A stretch of 64,000 nt of DNA, from NCBI RefSeq assembly GCF_900163565.1, contig NZ_FUHU01000046.1, positions 1 to 64,000 on the forward strand, given 5' to 3'. Under the pieces are notes generated by a model that did no database searches, had not been told where the DNA came from, and worked only from the letters and a program-made list of their open reading frames with translations. The translations under genes were made by a program, and so were the position numbers. This DNA comes from Agrococcus casei LMG 22410 (lineage in GTDB: Bacteria > Actinomycetota > Actinomycetes > Actinomycetales > Microbacteriaceae). This document shows positions 45,692-53,762 of this stretch, one piece after another (positions within the stretch are counted from its first letter, which is position 1; every line of letters starts with the position of its first letter).

Positions 45692-45850
45692 AGGAGATTC
45701 ACGCAGGTGAAGCGCATGCCTTCTCCTGCGTAACCCTCCTTGCCTGGCTGCTTGCGCGCCCCTGTTGCCCGTTTCCTCGCAGCTGCCCGCCCGCAAGATG
45801 GGAAAGTCCCGTTGAGATGCCATCTTGCCGGGAGTTTTCCACCCAGCGGC
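45692..45850. repeat. Composite repeat locus C5 (modules a and b)
   Basis: Module a (45692-45740) has arms AGGAGATTCACGCAGG and CCTGCGTAACCCTCCT. A degenerate module b (about 45792-45850) keeps GAGATGCCATCTTGCCGGG and GAGTTTTCC, but its left arm has mutated to AGATGGGAAAG. No module c. The 256-base gap between the DinB-like and MATE genes contains this and no gene. Confidence 0.75.
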
Positions 45851-45900
45851 GGCACGACGCCCAGCGGCAGCTCAGCACCCAGTGGCACCAGCCCAGCCCA

Positions 45901-47217
45901 TCAAGCCCCGAGCACCATCCAGCGATCCGTGCGCGCCCGCAGATACAGTGTCGCCAGCCTCGCACCCATGTACCCCACGCCGAACGCCAGCCACACCGCG
46001 ACCAGGGCCGCCAGCGACGAGGTCTGCAGCAGCGCGAGCAGCAGCAGCGGCAGGTAGACCAGCAGGTTCACGAAGCCCGTCCAGGCGAGATAGCGCGCAT
46101 CTCCGGCGCCGATCAGAATGCCGTCGAGCACGAACACGAGGCCCGCCAGCGGCTGGGCAAGGCCGACCACGAGCAGCGCCCACGGCAGCAGCGCCAGCAC
46201 CTCGGGCTCCGACGTGAAGACGCGACCGATGACGGGCGAGGCGAGCGCGAACAGCGCACCCACGATCACCCCGCTCCAGAGCCCCCACCACAGCAGCCGG
46301 CGCGTGACCTGCCGAAGCTCGGCGACATCGCCCGCGCCCAGAGCCTTGCCGATCATCGCCTGAGCTGCGATCGCCAGGGCATCGAGCGCAAACGCGAGCG
46401 TCGACCACAGCGCGAAAGCGACCTGCGTGGCAGCCAGCACCTCGGTTCCGGCGCTGGTCGCGACGAAGGTGGTCGAGAGCAGACCGAGACGCAGTGCCAG
46501 AGTGCGCAGAAACAGCCAGCCGCCGAACCCGGCCGAGGCGAGCATCCCGCTCCAGTGCGGCGCCAGTGAGACGTCGTGCTTGCGCGCCTGCCGCACTGCG
46601 ATCCAGATCATGGCGAAGGCCATGCCCCACTGCGCGATGACGGTGCCGAGTGCGCTGCCCGGAACCCCCATCCCCATGCCGTAGATGAAAAGCACGTTGA
46701 GCGCGGCGTTCGTGCCGAAGCCGGCTGCTGAGATGATGAGCGGCGTCTTGGTGTCCTGCAGCCCGCGAAGCAGGCCTGTTGCCGCCAGCATGATGAGCAT
46801 GCCAGGCAGGCCCAGAATCGAGATCGCGAGGTAGCTCGAGCCGATGTCGGTCACAGCCCGCTCGGCGCCGAACACCGAGACGAGCGGATGCGCGAGCGGC
46901 AGCAGCACCTGCAGCACGAGTCCCGCAGCGAGCGCCAGCCACATGCCGTCGATTCCTGCGCGAACTGCGTCGGGCATCCGCCCCGCTCCCAAGAACCTCG
47001 CAACCCGCGGCGTCGTCGCGTACGCGAGGAACACCAGCAGGCCCGTGACGGTCTGCAGCACGGCCTGGCCGATGCCGATGCCGGCGAGCTCGTTGACGCC
47101 GAGGTGCCCGACGAGCGCGGTGTCGACCAGCAGAAAGGCCGGTTCTGCGATGAGAGCGCCGAGTGCCGGAAGCGCGAGTGCGACGATCCGACGGTCGATC
47201 GGGGCAAGGCGGGGCAC
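45901..47217 (-). CDS. MATE family efflux transporter
   Basis: A 438-residue multidrug and toxin extrusion protein with 12 predicted membrane segments in two homologous halves. IVALALPALGALIAEPAFLL and VDTALVGHLGVNELAGIGIG near the N-terminus are typical of the DinF branch. Upstream frame is open to 47325, but the GTG at 47217 begins the conserved region and has a -10-like TACAGT ending six bases before it, suggesting a leaderless mRNA. Divergent from the MBL-fold gene. Confidence 0.9.
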   Translation of the reverse strand: MPRLAPIDRRIVALALPALGALIAEPAFLLVDTALVGHLGVNELAGIGIGQAVLQTVTGLLVFLAYATTPRVARFLGAGRMPDAVRAGIDGMWLALAAGLVLQVLLPLAHPLVSVFGAERAVTDIGSSYLAISILGLPGMLIMLAATGLLRGLQDTKTPLIISAAGFGTNAALNVLFIYGMGMGVPGSALGTVIAQWGMAFAMIWIAVRQARKHDVSLAPHWSGMLASAGFGGWLFLRTLALRLGLLSTTFVATSAGTEVLAATQVAFALWSTLAFALDALAIAAQAMIGKALGAGDVAELRQVTRRLLWWGLWSGVIVGALFALASPVIGRVFTSEPEVLALLPWALLVVGLAQPLAGLVFVLDGILIGAGDARYLAWTGFVNLLVYLPLLLLALLQTSSLAALVAVWLAFGVGYMGARLATLYLRARTDRWMVLGA

Positions 47218-47223
47218 TCCATC

Positions 47224-47233
47224 ACTGTAGTAC
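47224..47233. promoter_or_regulatory. Overlapping divergent -10 boxes (MATE / MBL)
   Basis: In the 25-base gap between start codons, TACAGT reads toward the MATE gene (47224-47229, minus strand) and TAGTAC toward the MBL gene (47228-47233). They overlap by two bases and both sit 6-9 bases from a start codon. TAGTAC is a weak match, so this is tentative. Confidence 0.35.
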
Positions 47234-47242
47234 CGTGCCCCC

Positions 47243-47953
47243 ATGGCGATCACGCGCATCCTCGCGCCGAACCCGGGGCCCATGACCCTCGACGGCACCA
47301 ACACCTGGCTACTGTCCGACGGCATCGTGATCGACCCCGGCCCCGAGATCGACAGCCACCTCGACGCGATTTGTGAGCACGAGGTGCAGCTGGTGCTCGT
47401 GAGTCACTGGCACCCAGACCACACGGATGCGGTCGATGCAGTCCATAAGCGCACCGGCGCACCCGTTCGGGCGCTCGACCCAGCCTGGTGTAGGGCAGCC
47501 GAACCCCTGACCGACGGAGAGGTCATCGGCGACCTGCGCGTGATCGCGGTGCCGGGTCACACTGCCGACTCGATCGCGTTCGTCACCGACGACGCCGTGC
47601 TGACCGGCGACACCGTGCTCGGCTCGGGAACGACGGTGATCATGCATCCCGACGGCAGCATCGCCGACTACTTCGCGTCGCTCGATCGCCTCGAAGCGCT
47701 CGGCGACCTGCGCGTGCTGCCCGGTCACGGCGACGAGCTGCCGTCGATCGCGGCGATTGCTCGCGAGTACCGAAACCACCGCCTTGAGCGCCTCGATGAG
47801 GTGCGCGACGCGCTTGCGACTGCGGGCATTCGCGCTGACGATGCGGCAGCGCTCGCGACCGTCGCCGATTCGGTCTACGCGTCAGTGCCCGACAGTCTCA
47901 GGCAGGCCGTCGAGGCGATCGTGCACGCTCAGCTTGCATTCGTGCAGCGATAG
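47243..47953 (+). CDS. MBL-fold metallo-hydrolase
   Basis: A 236-residue metallo-beta-lactamase fold hydrolase. N-terminal LAPNPGPMTLDGTNTWLL is characteristic of the LACTB2-like group, metal ligands are in VSHWHPDHTDAVD and VPGHTADSIAF, then LTGDTVLGSG and LPGHGDELP, with a helical C-terminus. Members include RNA nucleases and thioesterases; which applies here is unknown. No ribosome site precedes the ATG, consistent with a leaderless transcript. Confidence 0.88.
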   Translation: MAITRILAPNPGPMTLDGTNTWLLSDGIVIDPGPEIDSHLDAICEHEVQLVLVSHWHPDHTDAVDAVHKRTGAPVRALDPAWCRAAEPLTDGEVIGDLRVIAVPGHTADSIAFVTDDAVLTGDTVLGSGTTVIMHPDGSIADYFASLDRLEALGDLRVLPGHGDELPSIAAIAREYRNHRLERLDEVRDALATAGIRADDAAALATVADSVYASVPDSLRQAVEAIVHAQLAFVQR

Positions 47954-48025
47954 GGATGCGGGTATACAGTCGTTCTTCCGCCTGACTGTGATGCTTCACA
48001 GGGCGGATACTCCTTGGGGGGACCA

Positions 48026-48766
48026 GTGGCAGCAATCGGCATGGGGGCACTCGAGTGGATGTTCGAGAAGCTTTTCGGCGGCAGTCGTCGCGAGGCTGAG
48101 CAGAAGCACATTCAGCAGATTCCGGTGTACGACCGGTTCTGGCGTGCGCGAGCTCGTGAGGGGCGCATCCGTTATCTCGCTCTGGGCGACTCGTTGGCGC
48201 AGGGGCTCGGTCTTGACGACCCTGAGCAGGGGTACGTCGCGGGGCTCGAGCGGCTCATGCAGAAGGCGCTCGGCGAGCCCATTGCGACGCACAATGTCTC
48301 AAGTTCTGGTGCGCGCACGAACGAGGTGATCGAACGGCAGCTGCAGCACATTGCCGACGTCGACCCGCACGTCGTCACGATGTCGATCGGCGGCAACGAC
48401 GTGACGCAGGAGGAGTGGCGGCCAGCCGAGTTCGCTTCTCGGATGCGCGTCATCTTGCAGGCGCTGCCGGCTGGCTCGATCGTGGCGGATGTTCCGACGC
48501 TGGGGTTCGGCACGTACGAGGGGCGCGCGCGTGAGGCGAACCGCATCGTGCATCGGCTTGTGCGCGAATTCGGCATGACGCTCGCGCCGGTGTATCGCAA
48601 GACGCGCAGGCATGTGCCGTTCGGCATCGTGCAGCGGATGAGCCCAGACTGGTTTCACCCCAACGCACGCGGCCACAGGTCGTGGGTCGCGGCGTTCGGG
48701 CCCCACGTGGTTGCTCGGGTTCGCGAGGTCGCGCGAGACAAGGTCGAGGTATCCCCAGCCCATTGA
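48026..48766 (+). CDS. SGNH/GDSL hydrolase
   Basis: A 246-residue SGNH hydrolase (esterase or lipase class). Block I nucleophile in YLALGDSLAQGLG, block II Gly at SSSGARTNEV, block III Asn in SIGGNDVTQEEW and block V Asp-His in SPDWFHPNARGH. About 40 residues precede the domain without a clear signal peptide. GTG at 48026 follows GGGGGGA; an ATG at 48041 is possible. The substrate is unknown. Confidence 0.88.
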   Translation: MAAIGMGALEWMFEKLFGGSRREAEQKHIQQIPVYDRFWRARAREGRIRYLALGDSLAQGLGLDDPEQGYVAGLERLMQKALGEPIATHNVSSSGARTNEVIERQLQHIADVDPHVVTMSIGGNDVTQEEWRPAEFASRMRVILQALPAGSIVADVPTLGFGTYEGRAREANRIVHRLVREFGMTLAPVYRKTRRHVPFGIVQRMSPDWFHPNARGHRSWVAAFGPHVVARVREVARDKVEVSPAH

Positions 48767-48861
48767 CGTGGCGCAGAGTCAAGGGGAGTTCTCCTCTTGT
48801 GACATGCGGTTGCAGAAGTTTCGATGGCACTACCAGCCCCCGAAATGAAGGAGTGACTGCA

Positions 48862-49815
48862 ATGCTCGCAAGAACCAGAAGGTTCGCGGCACTGATCGTG
48901 GGGGTTGCTGCTGCAGTCTCTCTCGTCGGAGTCGCGGATGCCGCACCCAGCGCCGAGGCGGCCGCCGGCCAGGTCTCGTCACCGATCCAGAAGGGCTCGA
49001 TCGGCCTGCACCTTGCGGGCCAGCACTTCGGCGCAGACCGAGGCGGCAACCCGCACAACGGCTCCGACTACACCGGCATCACCAAGGGTGTGCCGGGCAC
49101 GAACATCCACTCGATCATGGACGGCACCGTCATCGCGACCGGTCGCGGCAATGGCCAGTCCAACTCGGTCACCGTTCCCTACACGAGCGGCCTCGGCGTC
49201 GTGATCGACCACGGCAACGTGAACGGCCAGCGGCTCTACAGCTACTACGGGCACCTCCAGAGCTACAAGGTGTCGAAGGGCGACAAGGTGCAGGCCGGCC
49301 AGCACATCGCTGAGATGGGCGGGTCGGGCCCCAACGGAGCAAGCGATTTCGCGGTGCATCTGCACCTGAGCATCTTTGTGAACACGACGCGCCCGGTGGC
49401 GCTCTCGACGTTCCACAACCCGCACACGTGGCTTGCGAACAAGGGCATCACGCCCGGCAAGACGACGCCCATCACGCCCGGTGACACCACGCCTCCTCCG
49501 ACGGGGTCGTGGCCGGATGCGGCACTTCCGATCACGGGGACGCACACGGGAGCGTCGCACGCCGCGTGGGTGCAGCTCATGGGTGACATCGGCTACAAGA
49601 ACTCGTCGCTGACCGTCAACATTCAGAACTGGCTGAAGGCCAAGGGCTACTACAAGGGAGTGGTCGACGGGCAGTTCGGGCCGATGACCGTGAAGGCGTT
49701 GCAGTCGCTGTTGAAGGATCGCGGCTTCTACACCGGAGTCATCGATGGCGATCGCGGTTCGCTGACGGTGAAGGCTGAGATCAGGTTCTTGAACGACCAG
49801 CGCAAGTTCTACTAG
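48862..49815 (+). CDS. Secreted M23 endopeptidase with peptidoglycan-binding domain
   Basis: A 317-residue exported cell-wall hydrolase. A signal peptide (residues 1 to about 28, FAALIVGVAAAVSLVGVADA) is followed by an M23 peptidase domain with metal ligands in NPHNGSDYTG and VHLHLSIF. A Thr/Pro linker (ITPGDTTPPPTGS) leads to a C-terminal domain with two peptidoglycan-binding repeats, NIQNWLKAKGYYKGVVDGQF and ALQSLLKDRGFYTGVIDGDR. Start follows AAGGAG at eight bases. It probably cleaves peptide cross-links in the wall. Palindrome B1 begins five bases after the stop. Confidence 0.92.
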   Translation: MLARTRRFAALIVGVAAAVSLVGVADAAPSAEAAAGQVSSPIQKGSIGLHLAGQHFGADRGGNPHNGSDYTGITKGVPGTNIHSIMDGTVIATGRGNGQSNSVTVPYTSGLGVVIDHGNVNGQRLYSYYGHLQSYKVSKGDKVQAGQHIAEMGGSGPNGASDFAVHLHLSIFVNTTRPVALSTFHNPHTWLANKGITPGKTTPITPGDTTPPPTGSWPDAALPITGTHTGASHAAWVQLMGDIGYKNSSLTVNIQNWLKAKGYYKGVVDGQFGPMTVKALQSLLKDRGFYTGVIDGDRGSLTVKAEIRFLNDQRKFY

Positions 49816-49820
49816 TTTGT

Positions 49821-49867
49821 TGCGAACAACGCACCGGCTTGACGGTCAAGCCGGTGCGTTGTTCGCA
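49821..49867. repeat. Palindrome B1 (perfect, terminator-like)
   Basis: TGCGAACAACGCACCGG, CTTGAC, a central G and the exact complement: 23-base perfect arms. It begins five bases after the M23 peptidase stop and lies 28 bases before the OhrR-like gene. Confidence 0.88.
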
Positions 49868-49895
49868 GCTTCCGGGGTTGCGCCATGATGGAGGC

Positions 49896-50348
49896 ATGAG
49901 TTCACCCGATCCCCTGTCGCTCGAGAGGCAGGTGTGCTTCGCGCTCACCGTCGCCTCGCGCAGCGTCGTCGCCGCGTACAAGCCGGTGCTCGAGCCCATG
50001 GGCATCACCCACCCGCAGTACCTCGTGATGCTCGCACTCTGGGCAGAGGAGCCGCTGACGGTGAGCGAGCTCGCCGAGCGCCTGCATCAGGATGCCCCGA
50101 CGCTCTCACCTCTGCTGAAGCGGCTCGAGACGCGTGGTCTCGTGAAGCGGATGCGCAGCACGACTGACGAGCGCCGGCTGCAGATCTCGTTGACCGACGA
50201 GGGCGCTGCGCTTCGATCGCAGGCGGCCGAGGTGCCGTTCGAGATGGCGAAGCGGCTCGGCATGGAGCCGGGGCGGCTTGTCGAGCTGCACGAGGCCATG
50301 ATCGAGCTCATCGAAGCCAGCCAGAGGTCACTCGAAACCGAGGCCTGA
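49896..50348 (+). CDS. OhrR-like MarR family regulator
   Basis: A 150-residue MarR-family repressor of the OhrR subgroup that senses organic hydroperoxides. The N-terminal sensing Cys is in LERQVCFALTVASR (about residue 13), followed by YKPVLEPMGITHPQYLVMLA; the winged helix contains TVSELAERLHQDAPTLSPLL and DERRLQISLTDEG. The expected ohr peroxidase gene is not adjacent. Instead a small Cys-containing protein follows, with a candidate operator in its promoter. Palindrome B1 precedes it. Confidence 0.88.
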   Translation: MSSPDPLSLERQVCFALTVASRSVVAAYKPVLEPMGITHPQYLVMLALWAEEPLTVSELAERLHQDAPTLSPLLKRLETRGLVKRMRSTTDERRLQISLTDEGAALRSQAAEVPFEMAKRLGMEPGRLVELHEAMIELIEASQRSLETEA

Positions 50349-50351
50349 TTT

Positions 50352-50382
50352 TAGTTAACGCACGAACTATTCATGGTATGAT
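50352..50382 (+). promoter_or_regulatory. Promoter with candidate OhrR operator
   Basis: -35 TTAACG (50355-50360), a 16-base spacer and -10 TATGAT (50377-50382) end six bases before the ATG at 50389, so the mRNA is probably leaderless. Inverted half-sites TAGTT (50352-50356) and AACTA (50365-50369) overlap the -35 and spacer, as expected for repression by the upstream MarR protein. Confidence 0.5.
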
Positions 50383-50388
50383 CTATGC

Positions 50389-50679
50389 ATGGGCAAGCCG
50401 AAGCGTGAGAAGAAGCTGCACCTCTGGCATCCGAGCCCGTGGGACGGTGTTCCCGGGGTTCGCGCAACGGTGCTGCGTCTGGCCTTCAACCTCATCGGGC
50501 CCGCTGCACTCGGCGCCCGCCACTGGGAGGACGGCCCCGAAGAGCAGGCGCCTCCGGCACCCGAGCATCCGCCGTGCCCTGCCTGCGGCCAGCCGCTCGA
50601 CGAGCACGACATCGTTCGCGGCGGGCCCGGCAAGTCCACGCACATGATCTGCCCGACCCCGAAGGCTGAAGCAGCCTGA
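50389..50679 (+). CDS. Small hypothetical protein with Cys motif
   Basis: A 96-residue protein. A basic N-terminus (MGKPKREKKLHLWHPSPWDG), a helical middle (RATVLRLAFNLIGPAALGAR), a Pro/Glu-rich linker, then CPACGQPLDEHD and a further MICP, a possible zinc site. The family is unknown. It follows the OhrR-like gene with its own promoter, suggesting control by that repressor. Palindrome B2 begins one base after its stop. Confidence 0.65.
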   Translation: MGKPKREKKLHLWHPSPWDGVPGVRATVLRLAFNLIGPAALGARHWEDGPEEQAPPAPEHPPCPACGQPLDEHDIVRGGPGKSTHMICPTPKAEAA

Positions 50680-50680
50680 A

Positions 50681-50733
50681 AGTTGCGAAAAACGCACCAG
50701 TTCGACAGTCAAACTGGTGCGTTTTTCGCAACT
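50681..50733. repeat. Palindrome B2 (terminator-like)
   Basis: AGTTGCGAAAAACGCACCAG, TTCGAC, a central A and its near complement ending TTTTTCGCAACT, with mismatches only next to the centre. It lies between the Cys-motif gene and the convergent DUF5302 gene, 20 bases before the latter's stop. Confidence 0.87.
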
Positions 50734-50753
50734 TTCGCGTGTGAGGCGGAGGC

Positions 50754-50975
50754 TCAGCCGCTCTTGCGTCGGTGAACGCGCTTCTGAGCGGCCGGCGCGG
50801 TGTGTGCGCTCTGCACGCCGCCCTTGTCAGCCATGCCCTCGCCGTGGTGGCCGAGGTTCTTCTTCGCCAGTGCCTCGCGGAACCGGCGACGCTGCACTTC
50901 TTCTGCAGTCTCGCTGCCTTCGGGGATGTCGCCCGGGGTCTCAGCCTCAGCCGGCTCGGCTTCATTGGTAGTCAT
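50754..50975 (-). CDS. DUF5302 family protein
   Basis: A 73-residue actinobacterial DUF5302 protein. An acidic N-terminus (EAEPAEAETPGDIPEGSE) leads to the conserved core RRRFREALAKKN and GHHGEGMADKGG, and the protein ends with a basic KRVHRRKSG. The function of the family is unknown. It is a single-gene unit between palindromes B2 and B3. Confidence 0.85.
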   Translation of the reverse strand: MTTNEAEPAEAETPGDIPEGSETAEEVQRRRFREALAKKNLGHHGEGMADKGGVQSAHTAPAAQKRVHRRKSG

Positions 50976-51039
50976 GCCCCTACCTTGCCCCTATCCGGTG
51001 CGGTTGTCGAGCATTGACATGCGCTCCCGACACCCGTCT

Positions 51040-51090
51040 GTTGCGAAAAACGCACCGGTTTGACCGTCAAACCCGTGCGTTTTTCGCAAC
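51040..51090. repeat. Palindrome B3 (terminator-like)
   Basis: GTTGCGAAAAACGCACCGG, TTTGAC, a central C and a complement with one mismatch (CCCGTG for CCGGTG). It ends exactly where the hyuA stop codon begins (51091), on the minus strand. Confidence 0.87.
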
Positions 51091-52638
51091 TCAAGAGCGC
51101 AGACGACCCACTGCTCGGGCGACGATTCGTACCGACTCGCCTTCCATGTACGAGACCGGCAGCTCTTCGATCGACGTAGTCTCGACAGTTTTGGGGTCTG
51201 CTCCCGCCTCGACGGCCCGCTCCACAGCTTCGGCCGACGCTGTCGCCCGCATCGCCTCGCGTGACGCTCCGCCTGCGACGATCTTCTCGACCTCGCCCGC
51301 GATGTCGCCGAGTGCAACGCCCACAGCATTCGCAGCGCCGAGGTTCGGCGGTTTCACGATGCTGCTGACCCCGCTCAGCTCGTCGCCGACGATGATGCCG
51401 CCGCCGCCGACGAGAATCACCGGAACAGGCGCGGCGCTCAGCTTCATCTGGTCAACGGCGTCCTCAAGCAGCGCTCGAATCGCACGGCCGCTCGCAGCGA
51501 CGAGATCGGCAGATAGCGACACGTCTGAGGCAGAGTCGATTGTCGCGAGCCCAGAGGCGAGTGCCACGTCGGTCGCGGTCAGAGTATCGCCGCCGAACGA
51601 GAGCGCCTCCTGAAGCAGCCGGTAGCCAACGCTATCTGGACCGAGGCGGATGCCGTCATCCGACTCCCGCACCACGGTTCCGCCACCCAGCGCGATCGAC
51701 AGGATGTCGGGCATCCGGAAGTTCGTTCGCACGCCCCCGAGCTTGAATGACTCGGACGACTGCCGCGGGAACCCGTCGACGAGCATGCCGATGTCGGTCG
51801 TGGTGCCGCCGACGTCGACGACGATGCCGTCGCGCAGTCCCGACAGGTGTGCTGCTCCGCGAATCGAGTTGGTAGGCCCGCCGCCGATCGTCAGCACTGG
51901 GTAGCGCAGGGCGTAGTCGACCTCCATGAGCGTGCCATCGTTCTGCCCGAAGAACATGTGCGCAGAGATTCCGCGCTCCGAGAGCGCCTGACGCAGCCCG
52001 TCGGCCATCGAGCGCAGCGTCTGCATGAGCGAGGCGTTTAGGATGGTCGCGTTCTCACGCTCGAGCAGCCCGATCGAGCCGATCTCGGCTGAGAGCGACA
52101 CCGGAACACCGAGCTCCTCCGTCACGATCTCTCCCGCACGCTGCTCCTGCGATGCGTCGACCGGCGAGAACACGCCTACGACAGCGACTGCGTCGACCTG
52201 CCCGCGCATCCGCCTGCATGCTTCGCGGATCTCTTGCTCATCGATGTCGGCGATCGTGCGTCCGTCGACTTCGAACCCGCCCGCGACGACGGCGCCACGC
52301 CCGCCGATCGCACGCTTCAGGTCGTCTGGCCAGCCCTCGAGCGGGGGCACCGCGGTTGTGGCCGGCGCTGCGAGTCGTATGACGCCGACGCGGCCGAGAC
52401 CACGACGCTCAAGGATCGCGTTGGTCGCGTGCGTAGTGCCGATCATGGCGAATCGGATGCGCGACGCGTCGATCTGCGCGGCCTCCAGCACCTGGTCGAT
52501 CGAGGCGAGAACCCCGTCGCTCGTCTGCTGGGTCGTCGGCGACTTCACGGCGGCGATGACTTCGAGCGTCGCGTTGTCGAGGATGACGGCGTCGGTGTTG
52601 GTGCCGCCGACGTCGATGCCCAGTCTGTACTCGGTCAT
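51091..52638 (-). CDS. Hydantoinase/oxoprolinase subunit A (HyuA-like)
   Basis: A 515-residue ATP-dependent hydrolase of the HyuA family (ASKHA fold). ATP-site motifs are LGIDVGGTNTDAVILD at the N-terminus, MIGTTHATNAILER, VVDVGGTTTDIGMLVDGFP and VPVILVGGGGIIVG. It forms a pair with the upstream DUF917 gene (ATGA overlap), and an NCS1 permease completes the operon. HyuB is absent, as is usual for HyuA-DUF917 pairs. It likely opens a hydantoin-like ring with ATP. Confidence 0.9.
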   Translation of the reverse strand: MTEYRLGIDVGGTNTDAVILDNATLEVIAAVKSPTTQQTSDGVLASIDQVLEAAQIDASRIRFAMIGTTHATNAILERRGLGRVGVIRLAAPATTAVPPLEGWPDDLKRAIGGRGAVVAGGFEVDGRTIADIDEQEIREACRRMRGQVDAVAVVGVFSPVDASQEQRAGEIVTEELGVPVSLSAEIGSIGLLERENATILNASLMQTLRSMADGLRQALSERGISAHMFFGQNDGTLMEVDYALRYPVLTIGGGPTNSIRGAAHLSGLRDGIVVDVGGTTTDIGMLVDGFPRQSSESFKLGGVRTNFRMPDILSIALGGGTVVRESDDGIRLGPDSVGYRLLQEALSFGGDTLTATDVALASGLATIDSASDVSLSADLVAASGRAIRALLEDAVDQMKLSAAPVPVILVGGGGIIVGDELSGVSSIVKPPNLGAANAVGVALGDIAGEVEKIVAGGASREAMRATASAEAVERAVEAGADPKTVETTSIEELPVSYMEGESVRIVARAVGRLRS

Positions 52639-53762
52639 GATGCGCTCCTGTCGGTGCTTGCAGATCGGCTCTGTGCGGACAGTTGCTCGACTGGCTGCCA
52701 GTCAACGTCGAATCCGAAGTAGCGGGGGCCAGCGGTCTCGATGCCGATGTCGGTGCGCCAGCGTTCGTCAGCCGGAATGCCGACGACCGAGATGCGGTTG
52801 CCGTATCGCAGCGTCTCGGTGGTGATCGGATGCGCGGTCGCGGCATCGAGAATACAGATGAGGTCGGGCGTCACGGCAGAGAGCTGACCGTCACGCAGCG
52901 CGAGCAGCATCTCGTTCTGGAAGCGCAGTTCGTACTGCGAGCCCTTCCAGGCGCCGATGCCGTCGAGCATCGCCTTGCCGCGAGTGAACCCGGCGTCGAA
53001 GCCGCGCTCGAGATCGACGACTTTGCCGTCGAAGAGATGGAACGCGCCGAGCTCATCCGTGAGCACCTCGAGCAGCGCGGCGTCTGTGCGCTCGGCCCCG
53101 CGCCCTGACAGCAGCTGCCCGATGCGCTTGGCTAGTGTGAGCGTGCCGGGGATCGCTGCTTCACGCACGATGTCGCCGCCGAACATGTAATCGATCATGG
53201 TCGCCGAACCGCCCATCTCGGTGGTGATGGCGCGGGCGAGGCGCTCAGACCACGGACCTGTCACTGGCGTCATCATGACCTCGTTGCCGTGGTGGTCGAC
53301 CATCACCGTGGCGCCCGGCTTGTAGCCGGCGAGGTGGAAGCTGACCATCTGCGACTCTGGGAACGCGCGTCCCATCGCATCCGCATCCACCAGAGGGAGG
53401 CCGGTGAGGGCTGCGGCGGCGATCGGCACCATCGAGTTTCCGCCTCCGACTTCGATGGGCATGACAGCAGTTGGCTTGCGGCCCGTGGCTCGCTCGGCAA
53501 GCTCGATCACGCGCACGAGCTCTGACTCGGCCATGATGCGCTCGACGCTCACTGAGGGGGCCCCGATCATGCCCACAGGAAGCACGAAGTCTTCGGCTGT
53601 GAGCTCTTCGACCGGCATGAGTGTGACGGCGCCGTACATGCCGATGAGACGCTTCGCGATGAGGGCGCCGACATGGGGGTCGCCGCCTCCTCCGGTGCCG
53701 AGCACTGTCGCGCCGATTGCGATGTCGTCGATGTCGTCGACGGTGATCATGGTGCGCGGCAT
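52635..53762 (-). CDS. DUF917 protein (S-methyl thiohydantoin desulfurase-like)
   Basis: A 375-residue protein of the DUF917 family, linked in domain databases with S-methyl thiohydantoin desulfurase activity. N-terminal DDIAIGATVLGTGGGGDPHV, then MPIEVGGGNSMVPIAAAALT, VDADAMGRAFPESQM and a C-terminal beta-domain with ICILDAATAHPITTETLRYG. It overlaps hyuA by four bases and abuts the permease stop, so the three genes act together in uptake and degradation of a hydantoin- or pyrimidine-like compound. The actual substrate is not determinable. Confidence 0.88.
   Translation of the reverse strand: MPRTMITVDDIDDIAIGATVLGTGGGGDPHVGALIAKRLIGMYGAVTLMPVEELTAEDFVLPVGMIGAPSVSVERIMAESELVRVIELAERATGRKPTAVMPIEVGGGNSMVPIAAAALTGLPLVDADAMGRAFPESQMVSFHLAGYKPGATVMVDHHGNEVMMTPVTGPWSERLARAITTEMGGSATMIDYMFGGDIVREAAIPGTLTLAKRIGQLLSGRGAERTDAALLEVLTDELGAFHLFDGKVVDLERGFDAGFTRGKAMLDGIGAWKGSQYELRFQNEMLLALRDGQLSAVTPDLICILDAATAHPITTETLRYGNRISVVGIPADERWRTDIGIETAGPRYFGFDVDWQPVEQLSAQSRSASTDRSAS

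Noticed and set aside
30712-45850. Repeated motifs considered as a CRISPR array
   Set aside because: Copies are kilobases apart, internally palindromic and without regular spacers or cas genes.
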